Below are positions 32,378-40,724 of a stretch of DNA of 45,717 bases, in pieces. The translations under genes were made by a program, and so were the position numbers. The stretch is from Enhygromyxa salina (GTDB lineage: Bacteria; Myxococcota_A; Polyangia; Nannocystales; Nannocystaceae). The notes beneath the pieces are model-generated. The model was given only the letters and a program-made list of their open reading frames with translations, made no database searches and was not told the DNA's origin. The stretch spans positions 1 through 45,717 of the forward strand of contig NZ_PVNL01000136.1 in assembly GCF_002994635.1 (NCBI RefSeq). The letters run 5' to 3'. Within the stretch, counting starts at the first letter, position 1; each line of letters starts with the position of its first letter.

Positions 32378-34420
32378 TCAACGCGAAGGCGGAGGGATGA
32401 CCTGGGCCTCGGACGGTGGCTGATCGAGGTCGAGCAGCACCTTGCGCGCCCGCTCCAGCTTGCCTGTGTTCGCAAGCCACAGAGCGTAACCTATGGCCCA
32501 GTAGAGCTCGGGATCGACTCGCCTCAGGGTCGCCGCTGCAAGCCCCCCATACAGATATTTGGTGCAGGATTCGGCGAGGTATTCCTCTGGAGGTATTCCG
32601 CCGGCGTTGTTCCTGAAGTCGCCATACGACGCGTAGTACGACACGATGCCGGCTTCCTGGGCCGCCGGATCTTTTTGCTCGATCGTCGCCTTGCCCCCGG
32701 GAAAGTCCCTTCGCGCGTTCTTCTCCGTTTCGAAGTGCCGAGTCGCCAGCCGCTCTTGCAGCGCCGAGGTCGAATCGATCGCCTCGGACGCGCGAATCGC
32801 GGTGCCGCGGTCCGAGTCATTGACGAGAATGTCGGACAGACGATGACACAGTTCGTGAATGGCAAGATCGAGCGCCTTCTCGCGCGAATCGCTGACATCG
32901 ACACCAATGGTGAGGCCGTGCTTCTCGAATGAGTAGACGCCAGCGATCCCGCCGTCGACCAGGCTCCCCGGCGTGAGCCCCGACGAGCCGGGGTAGAGGC
33001 GAAAGCCGCGAAATGGGTTCCCGCCCGCTTCGCCCTGGGTGCCGATCAACTGGTCGATCAGGCCCTGAGGGAATGATCCAACTGCTTCGTCGAGGATCGA
33101 CGTCCACACCTCGAAGGCGTCCTCGTCCACCGCGGGGTGCACGAAGACCGGAACATCCCGTCCGGCCATTTTGACCATGACGGGACCTTCGGTGCCAAGT
33201 TCGTTGCTCAAGAACAGATCGAAGCCCTCTTTGATGATTTCTCGGTCGGCGGCCCGGCCTGGTCCGCCCACTTGCGCGTTGGCGTCCGCAACGACCCGTT
33301 GGAGTTGGGTACCGGCGAGCAAGATACGGTCGATGGCCGCCTCTCGGTTGGTCCCCTCGACCTTCGCCAGGGAATTTGCCTCGCTGATGATGACCAAGCC
33401 CCAGATGCGAAATGCTTCCGTGCCATCCAGCGCCATCGCCATCGTCTCGAGCTGTGAGAGGTCCGACTTGGACAGATACGAGAGGCCAACGACGGCGACT
33501 CCGCTCCAGGTTCCCGCCTCTGGCCCCGCCGAGCTCATTCCGTCCAGGATCGCGCGAAACAGGAGCATCGATACTTTCGTCCCGGTCTCCCGCTCCGTGC
33601 GCATCGCAACCGCGAGGAGCACGGCGTGATGGTCTTTCGCCCCGTTGCTGACCAACGCCACGTCCCACTTGGGGTCTCCTTCTCCGACCAGCAAAGGCAT
33701 GGCCTCGGCGGATCCCACTGGCACGTTGTCCATATAGGCGTTGATGACTTCGACGGCCGCCGCTCGGGCAACGTCGACGTCGACGGCCTCGCCGACGGCA
33801 CCGGACTGAGCGATGAGCTCTGCGCTCAGGCGCTCTGTCAGCCTACGCCGGCGCTCGTCTCGCCCCGCCTCGAGCGTGGAGTCGACGGGCTCGGTCGACA
33901 GCTCGGCCTTCTCGAGTAGTTCGACGACACCACCGATCTCCTGGGCGAGGCTCTTGCCGAGCTTGCGCTGCGCTCGCTTTGCATCGAACTGGCTCTGGTA
34001 GATTCCGAAGCTAAACACCTCTCGGGCGATCTCGCGTGCCCTCGTGGTCTTGCCCCGCTTCGACATCTTCTCGACCAGCTTCGCGGCCTTGCGGGCTCGT
34101 CGCGCGAGGCGGCGGTCGTGCTTCCCGCCTCGTCCACGTCCCGCGAGCCCCTCGATCAGCCGCTCATCCGCTGTTTCGTCTCGAAACAGATGCTCACGAG
34201 CGTCCTCCTCCAGGTGCCAGCCGGGGTGCTCAGGCGACTGAAGTTCGATCGGCTTCTCGAAGCTGCAAAAGCCCATCGTGCCATTGATGAGCATATCGAC
34301 GGTGGCATCGTAGGGGAACGATGGCGTAGATGTCGGACGCATCGACTCCGACGTAAAGGGTTTCCTTCCCGGAGTCGAAGTCTGCGGTTTCGTCTTATGT
34401 ATCAACGTCGAAGAGGCCAT
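32378..34420 (-). CDS. Large protein with C-terminal HExxH zincin-like domain
   Basis: 680 residues, no signal peptide. The N-terminal about 170 residues are basic and helix-rich. The middle (about 230-440) is alpha/beta and unrecognised. The C-terminal part carries HELCH at 522-526 and a downstream PPEEYLAES (about 608-616) that could give the third zinc ligand, as in zincin toxins such as anthrax-lethal-factor-like domains. This makes a metallopeptidase effector plausible, but the family is not proven. It lies alone in an accessory region with nearby gene debris, convergent with the FolB-cupin gene. Confidence 0.6.
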   Translation of the reverse strand: MASSTLIHKTKPQTSTPGRKPFTSESMRPTSTPSFPYDATVDMLINGTMGFCSFEKPIELQSPEHPGWHLEEDAREHLFRDETADERLIEGLAGRGRGGKHDRRLARRARKAAKLVEKMSKRGKTTRAREIAREVFSFGIYQSQFDAKRAQRKLGKSLAQEIGGVVELLEKAELSTEPVDSTLEAGRDERRRRLTERLSAELIAQSGAVGEAVDVDVARAAAVEVINAYMDNVPVGSAEAMPLLVGEGDPKWDVALVSNGAKDHHAVLLAVAMRTERETGTKVSMLLFRAILDGMSSAGPEAGTWSGVAVVGLSYLSKSDLSQLETMAMALDGTEAFRIWGLVIISEANSLAKVEGTNREAAIDRILLAGTQLQRVVADANAQVGGPGRAADREIIKEGFDLFLSNELGTEGPVMVKMAGRDVPVFVHPAVDEDAFEVWTSILDEAVGSFPQGLIDQLIGTQGEAGGNPFRGFRLYPGSSGLTPGSLVDGGIAGVYSFEKHGLTIGVDVSDSREKALDLAIHELCHRLSDILVNDSDRGTAIRASEAIDSTSALQERLATRHFETEKNARRDFPGGKATIEQKDPAAQEAGIVSYYASYGDFRNNAGGIPPEEYLAESCTKYLYGGLAAATLRRVDPELYWAIGYALWLANTGKLERARKVLLDLDQPPSEAQVIPPPSR

Positions 34421-34497
34421 CGCAAGAACTTAGCAACTTACACCAATCGCAACAACTGGGCCCACGGTTGGGTGAGTTCCCAATCTGAGAGCCAACA

Positions 34498-34563
34498 CTA
34501 GACCATACGGAGAGACCGACCCACAGGCGTCACGCTGTAGGCCGGTCACTCCATATGGTCTAG
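34498..34563. terminator. Long inverted repeat / hairpin after the patatin-like gene
   Basis: 24-base arms, 34498-34521 and 34540-34563, begin and end CTAG and differ at only four positions (left CTAGACCATACGGAG, right in complement CTAGACCATATGGAG), with an 18-base loop. The right arm contains the patatin stop codon. It could be a strong terminator without a T-run or the relic of a small mobile element. Confidence 0.7.
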
Positions 34564-35507
34564 CGACGCAGCGCCGAGCGAGTCTGGTCGTATCCCGCCT
34601 CGACGGCTTGCTCGAAGGACGAGCCTCGACCGAGCAGGTACTCGTGCAAGCTCGGACCCGAAGCAGGGGCGCTGACCTCGAGTTCGACCTCGAAGACGGG
34701 GCAAGGTGCGCCTGCCCTCATTGCCGGCTCGCCGCTGGTATTTAACGCGACGATCCGGCGCCGGGGAAATTGAGAGCACGCAGCTCGAACAGGGACTGCG
34801 ACGATTCGAGCCAGGGCAAGCACCTCACTCCGCTCGACCGCGCCGGTGTCGACGACCTCACGGGCGCTCGCGCTCACGACAGCTCGCCGAATGGCCATCG
34901 GCAGGTCGCCCTCGCGCATGACGAGCGGCTCGAGCGGTTCGGCCCACAGCAGGAGATACGCGGTAGCGAAGGGAAGCTCGAGATCGCCGAGCGCCGCAGC
35001 ATCAGCGTGGCGCCCGAGCGCCTCGGCGACGTTCTGGGTCGTCAGCGACCAGGCAATGGAGTTTTGGGTCTGTGCGTAGTCCCCGGGGCGTCGAGACAGG
35101 TGTTCGAAGTCGATAGGTTCGTTGTCAATCCGCCATCCGTCGAGGAGCAGCATGACGACGAGGGCCGAGATGCCGAGTTCGCGGTCCAGGGCGGCCGCGA
35201 ACTCGCGATAGTGCTCCACCGGATCTCGGTCGGGCTCAGCTGCATGGAGGGCTCCAACGACCGCCCCCATCCCGGCTCCAACCACGCAGTCGGCCTCGAC
35301 GCCATGATCCTGCAGAGCACGTAGAGCGCCGAGCTGAGCGAGCGCATCGGCCTTGCCCACGGACAGCGCGACACAGGTCTCACGCGGGGAATCGGACAAG
35401 ATAGCTCGTTGGTGCGCGCAGCCGAGCGCGCAGCTCAATGACAAGCCGGAAGCCGCGCGGATGAGACGTCGACGCGTCCAAGACCGAGCGGAACGGCCTG
35501 AGACCAT
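34560..35507 (-). CDS. Patatin-like lipoprotein lacking the catalytic serine
   Basis: 315 residues from ATG 35507. A basic N-terminus and LSLSCALGC give a lipoprotein signal. The body resembles a patatin phospholipase: LGALRALQDHGVEADCVVGAGMGAVVGAL, with the nucleophile-elbow G-x-S-x-G replaced by G-A-G-M-G and the oxyanion Gly-rich loop degraded to LSVGKADA. A DTG near residue 235 could be the aspartate motif, but without serine it is probably not a lipase. Bases beyond 35507 in this frame have no protein character. Its 3' end lies within a long inverted repeat. Confidence 0.6.
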   Translation of the reverse strand: MVSGRSARSWTRRRLIRAASGLSLSCALGCAHQRAILSDSPRETCVALSVGKADALAQLGALRALQDHGVEADCVVGAGMGAVVGALHAAEPDRDPVEHYREFAAALDRELGISALVVMLLLDGWRIDNEPIDFEHLSRRPGDYAQTQNSIAWSLTTQNVAEALGRHADAAALGDLELPFATAYLLLWAEPLEPLVMREGDLPMAIRRAVVSASAREVVDTGAVERSEVLALARIVAVPVRAACSQFPRRRIVALNTSGEPAMRAGAPCPVFEVELEVSAPASGPSLHEYLLGRGSSFEQAVEAGYDQTRSALRR

Positions 35508-36417
35508 CACCGAGCGTGACCCATCGACACTTGTCGCCAAGCTGCGCTCTTTCGCGGCACCGTCCGAGTGTACAGCCGAGCTTGTACGAGTCGAGCGTTT
35601 CGCGGATGCAGGAGTCCGAGTCACTCTCGCAGTATAAAAACCACGCACAAACCGGACTCCGAAACCGCACAAACCCGCACAAACCGGACTCCGAGTCACC
35701 GTTTTGATCCTCGGATCACCTGCCCCGAGGTCATCGACGATGACCCGACCGGCCACGAGCAGAGCAAAAACCCTGCAAAACCACAGCTCGCGGGCCGATG
35801 ACCCTTGCGTGGCCACGTCCGCGCAGATGTCGCGGTGACCGACCCCACGACGTGGTGCTCGGCCGTCGCGGTCTCGTGTTGCAGGACTCAGGCGTGAGCC
35901 AGCGAGGTGGGCGTGAGACGAAACCCAACCGCCGTCTGTCGTGCCACACGGCCCCCACGGCAGGTGAACGGAGCGGAGCGTCCATCCAAACTTGGGTCGG
36001 CGCTCACACCAGCAGGGCCCTTGAGGGGGACCCGCGCCCGGACGAGCTCGAGATCCGGCCCAAGTCGAAGCATCCCTGGGCGTGGATGTTGCCGCGCGTG
36101 TTCGCCTTCCACGTCCTGACCTGGTCGCGCTATCGCGGTCGCGGGGGCTTTGTGGAGATCGCCAACATCTCCGACGGGGTCGCGGAGGTGCTCGCCGAAC
36201 TCGGCCACGCGTGGAGCCTCCATCACGCCGGCTGCCGGCGCTGCCCGGCCAGCTCGGACTCGACCTCGCCGACGCCGGGGTACGAACGGGTCCAGGCCGT
36301 ACCGCGCCTGACGCGTTCAACGCAATCACTCGAGGCGCCCCTTCTACACCACATCTATGTCGCCACCGGCTCTCTCGTTGTGCTACTTCGATACGGCGTA
36401 ACCGTCACCGAGGTCAG
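35508..36417. other. 910-base region without an intact gene
   Basis: Between the patatin-like gene and the three-helix gene. It contains a short repeat block at 35640-35700 in which CGCACAAACCGGACTCCGA recurs imperfectly, then a transposase remnant at about 36031-36231. Otherwise I see no functional gene; open frames here are low in protein character. Confidence 0.5.
36031..36231 (+). pseudogene. Remnant of an IS91-type transposase C-terminus
   Basis: A short stretch reads HPWAWMLPRVFAFHVLTWSR, then YRGRGGFVEIANISDG and AEVLAELG. This parallels the C-terminal zinc-binding part of IS91-like transposases (normally WAxLLxRVFxxDVLxCPxCGG...ITDPxxxxxIL), but the CPxCGG cysteines are lost (Trp-Ser-Arg-Tyr). 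No upstream catalytic region is present. Clear decay. Confidence 0.6.
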
Positions 36418-36735
36418 GTGGAACAGAAAAGCGAGAATAACGACGACAACGCGCGTTGGGATTCTGCTCTCAGCGCCTTCATCGTGGTCAACCTCGCGTG
36501 GATGGCCGCGCTCTGGATCCTCAACATCCACACGAGCAATCGCATCTCCAAGTGGGTCTGGAACAGCGGCCTGACGAACTACTCCATCGTCCTTTGCGGA
36601 CTGGCGACCCTCGCCGCCTGTGTGTTCGCCGCGACGCGGCGCCGACATGCGCAGTTCGTCGCGCTCGTCGTGGTCGCAGTGCTGTGGGGGGCAGCAGGGG
36701 GGATCTTCTACCTGGCGTCTTGGGGTTGGAACTGA
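36418..36735 (+). CDS. Small three-helix membrane protein
   Basis: 105 residues from GTG 36418 (GAGG five bases ahead). Three predicted membrane segments: ALSAFIVVNLAWMAALWIL, NYSIVLCGLATLAACVFAA and FVALVVVAVLWGAAGGIFYL, separated by short polar loops, with a charged N-terminus (EQKSENNDDNARW). Family not recognised. Surrounded by gene remnants. It could be a genuine small membrane protein or part of a lost operon. Confidence 0.5.
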   Translation: MEQKSENNDDNARWDSALSAFIVVNLAWMAALWILNIHTSNRISKWVWNSGLTNYSIVLCGLATLAACVFAATRRRHAQFVALVVVAVLWGAAGGIFYLASWGWN

Positions 36736-36742
36736 CGCGCTC

Positions 36743-36865
36743 TCAGCCGTCGAAGGCACCGAGCGTGTCTTGGATGTACCCCTCCGAGCCAAGGTGCTTC
36801 ATGATCGACGCCTGCGTCTCGGACGAGAGCTTCTTCCACATTTTCGACGACTTCTCGGGGAACAT
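36743..36865 (-). pseudogene. Short unidentified coding remnant
   Basis: 40 codons starting MFPEKSSKMWKKLSSETQAS and ending GYIQDTLGAFDG then TGA. Amphipathic helix-like with good codon bias, but too short to place. It directly follows the tryptophanyl-tRNA synthetase fragment on the same strand and may be debris from the same insertion. Confidence 0.35.
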
Positions 36866-36867
36866 TT

Positions 36868-37095
36868 CTAGTACGACTTCGACAGGCGAAACTCGGGCCG
36901 GCGCAGGATTGATTCACTCTGGGGATAGGCCGCGTTGAAGTACGCGGCCATATCCTGGGTCATCTCGATGTGTTGGACCTGATCTTTGCCGACGGGCACG
37001 ATCGAGCTCTTGTAAATCAGAATGTCCGCGGCCATCCCCGACGCCTGGTCTGCGCTTAGGCGCCCAAGCCCGGCTGTCAGAACAACACGGTTGCA
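36868..37095 (-). pseudogene. Fragment of tryptophanyl-tRNA synthetase
   Basis: About 70 codons read SGMAADILIYKSSIVPVGKD then QVQHIEMTQDMAAYFN, the unmistakable central motif of TrpRS (MAADILLYxxxxVPVGxDQxQHxExTRDxA). The Rossmann HIGH part and the KMSKS part are both missing; the frame ends in a stop after RPEFRLSKSY. A gene relic, not an active enzyme; the functional trpS must lie elsewhere. Confidence 0.85.
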
Positions 37096-37141
37096 ACGAC
37101 GACTGAGGGGAGACCATGATACCTTCGAGCAGCGGGTGAAA

Positions 37142-38659
37142 TTAGGGCGCGTCGTGATCGTCGTCATCGGCACCGTCGACCAAGTCGTCGTCGTCGTCAC
37201 CGTCACCGTCACCGTCACCGTCGGACAAGAAGTCCCAGGACATCTTGCCGATGAGCCTGGCTGCGTATGCTACCCCGAGTCGGCCAAGGGGACCGGCGAT
37301 AGTGGGGAGTGCTTCTGTCACCAAACTGTTGAACGCGGTAGCAACTATGGCAGCCGCCCCCGTATCGTGCGCGACTTTGAGCGGGGAGGCCCGATGCCTA
37401 GCTTGCTCGCCTGTCGGAAGCGCTTGAGCAAACAGTGCGTACTTCGAGGTCGTTAGATACTTGGGATCCCTGGCCCACATATCGAGCGGATTGGCGAGGA
37501 AACGTTGGTGGTATTGAACTAATTCGACCCCGCGGAGATCGCCAGGGGCCATGTCATCGCCGGGAACGCGCACATAAACCGACGGTAGCCTCATTGGCGG
37601 TGTTCCAAAGATCGCACGGGGCAAGTGGACAACTTCTCCGAGGCGCGGTGTCGCCGGGGTGGTCTCGATCTTGCCGTTGTGGGCCAAAATCTGCTCGAGC
37701 AACACTTGAATGTCCGACACGGAGAAAGGCCAGCCGTGACCGAACTGCCCGGGGATGAAGTCGGCGATGGCCATGCCGTCGTGGAAGTGGGGATCGGTCG
37801 GACTTTCGAAGATCCTCCGCATCATCGCCCTCGCATCATGATAGGCTTTCAGGTCGCGCGCGTCCGAAGACGGGGAGAGTGACAGCAGATGTGCGAGGGT
37901 CTGAGCTGCGTGGGTGTAGATGACCCGAGCAGGCTCCAGGATGCATGGCCTCTCCCGGTCGGATACGGGCGCGACAACACCTTGTATGACTGTGTGGTCT
38001 TGACACGCGAGGCGTACTAAGCGGAGAATCTTGTGCTTCTCCTCGCCTCGAATTCGTGGGTGCGTGTCGACAATTCCGACGAGCGAGCCGGCGATCATGC
38101 AAACGGCATTGGGTGCGAGCCGAGGCTCGAGCGTATCCGCGAGTTCGAGGATGCGAGCAACCTCGTTATGGGTGTTGACGTCGACAAGGGCGTTGAGGAC
38201 GGACTCGAGCAAGAGGTACTTGCGGTCTCGGTCAGCGCTCCCATCCAAGAACTCAAGATACTCTTGTGTGCCGGGGGAAAAGGCCTCGATCGGAATCCGC
38301 CGCGGACTCGAGCCAGGCTCGGTCCCTGCGGGGCGATGAAACATTCGTGCTTCATGTAAGCATGCGTGGACAATAGTCAGGCAGAGGTGGACTCGTGAGC
38401 ACGCCCAGATCTCGTCCCGGTTTGCAGGTAGCCAAGCGTGGTTGCCCGAGTTCTGGGCCCGACTACGGAAGTCCCGTAGCGATGTCGGCTGAGTGCAGCT
38501 GAGGCGGCCGAGATAGTCAAGAACGAACAGGAACTCTCGAAATGACCATTCTCGTGGACCGACGAAGGCGGGGGACGAAAGCTCCTCAGTCGGTTGCCAT
38601 CGTGGCGGTCCGACGAACATTGGACCGCGGAGGGTTTGGAGGTCGAAGTCAGCGGGCAT
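37142..38659 (-). CDS. Hypothetical protein with acidic Gly-Asp tail
   Basis: 505 residues; no signal peptide. Mostly alpha-helical globular body; HLCLTIVHACLHEARMFHRP and AHDTGAAAIVATAFNSLVTE are notable hydrophobic stretches but no catalytic motif is recognised. The last 30 residues are SDGDGDGDGDDDDD plus further Asp, encoded by a GTCACC/GTCGTC-like run at 37175-37226. Codon use is less GC-biased than core genes, consistent with accessory DNA. Function unknown. Confidence 0.6.
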   Translation of the reverse strand: MPADFDLQTLRGPMFVGPPRWQPTEELSSPAFVGPREWSFREFLFVLDYLGRLSCTQPTSLRDFRSRAQNSGNHAWLPANRDEIWACSRVHLCLTIVHACLHEARMFHRPAGTEPGSSPRRIPIEAFSPGTQEYLEFLDGSADRDRKYLLLESVLNALVDVNTHNEVARILELADTLEPRLAPNAVCMIAGSLVGIVDTHPRIRGEEKHKILRLVRLACQDHTVIQGVVAPVSDRERPCILEPARVIYTHAAQTLAHLLSLSPSSDARDLKAYHDARAMMRRIFESPTDPHFHDGMAIADFIPGQFGHGWPFSVSDIQVLLEQILAHNGKIETTPATPRLGEVVHLPRAIFGTPPMRLPSVYVRVPGDDMAPGDLRGVELVQYHQRFLANPLDMWARDPKYLTTSKYALFAQALPTGEQARHRASPLKVAHDTGAAAIVATAFNSLVTEALPTIAGPLGRLGVAYAARLIGKMSWDFLSDGDGDGDGDDDDDLVDGADDDDHDAP

Positions 38660-38763
38660 GGGCGAGCATAATATGACGGGGACCCGCAGCAGTCCACGCG
38701 CTCAACGGGGTAGCCACACCCGCACCCACCCTTCGTCTGTACGCTTCTCCGCGCGGCTGGCCA

Positions 38764-39060
38764 TCCGTCGAGCTGTATCTTGAGGCGAGGACGATCATCG
38801 ACGCTGGCGAACGCTCCCGTCTGGATCTGCCCGACGTGCTTTCGGGCCTCGCTGGCGTCGCCCTCGGCCGCGTCGCCCCGAGCCGCGCCCGCGAGCTCTT
38901 GGTGGAGGCCCTGGCGATCCTCGCCGAAGTCGAAGAGGTCTATCCGCGCGACCTCGCCCTGGCCAAGCAACGCCTGGCGGAGGCGAGCCGGGCGCTGGCG
39001 AAGCACGAGGAGCTCGGTGCCGGTGATAATGACCGTGCCCGCGACCCAGTCGGAGCTGCG
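38764..39060 (+). pseudogene. C-terminal remnant of a TPR-repeat protein
   Basis: A frame without its own 5' end reads VELYLEARTIIDAGERSRLD, GRVAPSRARELLVEALAILA and LALAKQRLAEASRALAKHEE, helical and TPR-like, resembling the tails of myxobacterial Ser/Thr kinase-TPR proteins. The kinase part is absent, and the frame runs on into non-protein sequence overlapping the next gene. The interval 38660-38763 shows nothing else. Confidence 0.45.
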
Positions 39061-39409
39061 TGCGTTTCTCGAGTCCGTGACCCATCCCATCACCGGCACG
39101 AAGGGCGGCGCAGCGCGGGAGATGGCGACGCCGGTGATCCTGATGACCCGATCGCGCGAGGGCAGGCCGGCCGACGCCGCCGACCCAGTGGTCGATGAAC
39201 GCAAGGTGTCCCTCAACCATTCGTACGCGGTAGTCGGGGCTTACCTCGACGCGGAGAACCCCGGCAGCGAGTGGATCTCGCTGCGCAATCCGCTGGGGTC
39301 GCGTCACCTGTTCGAGTTCTCCTTGAAGGACCTCTTGATAGGCGACCCGCAGCAGCCTGAGGTCCACTTGTTCCGCAGCTTCGTGGTCGGTAGGCTCGCC
39401 AGTAAGTGA
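39029..39409 (+). CDS. Calpain-like cysteine-protease C-terminal half (probably truncated)
   Basis: 126 residues from ATG 39029. HSYAVVGAYLDAENP and then SEWISLRNPLGSRHLFEF resemble the C-terminal half of a papain/calpain-fold protease, with the His (in NHSYAVV) and Asn (in RNPLG) of the catalytic triad; the cysteine-bearing N-terminal half is missing. It could be a decayed effector, or a small protein that only reuses the fold. Its stop overlaps the next gene's GTG (GTGA). Confidence 0.45.
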   Translation: MTVPATQSELRAFLESVTHPITGTKGGAAREMATPVILMTRSREGRPADAADPVVDERKVSLNHSYAVVGAYLDAENPGSEWISLRNPLGSRHLFEFSLKDLLIGDPQQPEVHLFRSFVVGRLASK

Positions 39410-40275
39410 GACACTCGCTACATTGCTCGCTGGTCCTCATCCTCGGGGCCTGCCACGCCTCGCAGCCGACGAGTCCAGAACCGGCGGCGACTACACCCTC
39501 GATTCAGTGCTTCGAGGTCAGGGAGCCGCGCGGTCCCGAGGCCTGCGATTTCTTCGCCTGGACTCACATCGAAGCTTGCTTCGTCGACGACGATGTCGAG
39601 CTGAACTACACCTACGACATCGACGAGTGCGATCCAGATGAGGCCCCGCAGCTCGACTCGCGCCTCGGGCACGGGGACCTGAGCTGGCACGGACGGCTCG
39701 GACCCCGGTGGGCCCGGGACTTGGAAGCGGCGCTCGACGACCAACGCAAGAGCATCGGGGGCGTCCACGTCCAGGTTCAGGTCCGCTTCACAGACGGCGC
39801 AGAGGCGCACTGGATCAGCCGGACCGACAAGTGGCGGTTGCTGTTCGTCGAGCTCGACGACGTCGCCAAGCGGGCCGCCGGGCTCGGCGTCCCTGCTCCC
39901 TTGATCGTCGTTGCTCGCGGTCGTGAACAAGAGCGCTTCGAGCTGCAGCCACGCCCGCTCGAGCGCACGGCGGAGCTCGTCTGGAGCGGCGCCCAAGCGG
40001 GGCGCTGCGAGATCGACAACGAGGTCAGTCGTCGTCTGCGAATGCTGGCGCGCGACACCACCGCGGCCAAACACGCACCGAGCTGCCCGGAGGGGCCCGG
40101 TCTGTTCATCCCGTTGTTCTCGTCGCGTACCGGAGAGCCGCGCGGCTGCCAGATCTGGGCGCTCGGGAGCGTGAATGCGTCGACTCGGCTGGATCCGAAT
40201 CTCGGCGAAATCGACACGACGAACGCCACATTGCTCGCGGCGCTGCGCACTGCAGCGAGCGGCTTTTCGCCCTGA
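39406..40275 (+). CDS. Hypothetical lipoprotein
   Basis: 289 residues from GTG 39406, overlapping the preceding stop by four bases, suggesting translational coupling. Short signal with lipobox LGAC (residues 13-16). Then a cysteine-containing domain (IQCFEVREPRGPEACDFFAW, HIEACFVDDD), an alpha/beta body and CQIWALG near the C-terminus. No family recognised. Good codon bias, so probably functional. Confidence 0.6.
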   Translation: MRHSLHCSLVLILGACHASQPTSPEPAATTPSIQCFEVREPRGPEACDFFAWTHIEACFVDDDVELNYTYDIDECDPDEAPQLDSRLGHGDLSWHGRLGPRWARDLEAALDDQRKSIGGVHVQVQVRFTDGAEAHWISRTDKWRLLFVELDDVAKRAAGLGVPAPLIVVARGREQERFELQPRPLERTAELVWSGAQAGRCEIDNEVSRRLRMLARDTTAAKHAPSCPEGPGLFIPLFSSRTGEPRGCQIWALGSVNASTRLDPNLGEIDTTNATLLAALRTAASGFSP

Positions 40276-40299
40276 GGAAGGCCGATGCACGACGGGCAA

Positions 40300-40640
40300 A
40301 GTCCGCGGCGCTTGCAAGACCACGCGACCACCTGAGATCGCCAGGCGTCAGGGGCAGAAGATCGACTTCATCTTCGCGCGCCTGCACACGATCGATAACA
40401 CCGCCTACGCCTGGCGTCAGGCCATCTTCTTGCTCTCGCTGTGCAGCAGCGCGCATTGGTCGACGGGCTTGGTCAGCTGGTCAGCGCGAGGGAGGGTCAG
40501 TGGGTCGAGCGGTTCATGCCTGCGTGTTGCGGGCTGCATGCGGTTCTCGACGGAGCGCGCTTCGATACGCGCGGGCGCTGCGTGGGAGGTGATGGCGCGG
40601 CGGGGATCCGGTTTCTGGCTGGTCCGTCGGGCAGGACTGG
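40300..40640 (+). pseudogene. Frameshifted remnant of a hypothetical gene
   Basis: One frame reads QGQKIDFIFARLHTIDNTAY then AWRQAIFLLSLC; after about 40445 the protein-like frame shifts to QQRALVDGLGQLVSAREGQW and LHAVLDGARFDTRGR. The two parts look like one protein broken by a frameshift. I do not know the family. The rest of 40276-40724 holds no clear gene or promoter. Confidence 0.4.
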
Positions 40641-40724
40641 ATGCTGAGCTGACGAGAGGCGCCCGCTCATACGCACCGGGTCATTCCGCGCCCCAAACCT
40701 GGGCAAACTCGGTAGTCTGGACCA

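Noticed and set aside
35508..36329. Upstream extension of the patatin-like frame
   Set aside because: Low-complexity Arg/Pro/Ser sequence without family similarity; the lipoprotein signal starts at 35507.
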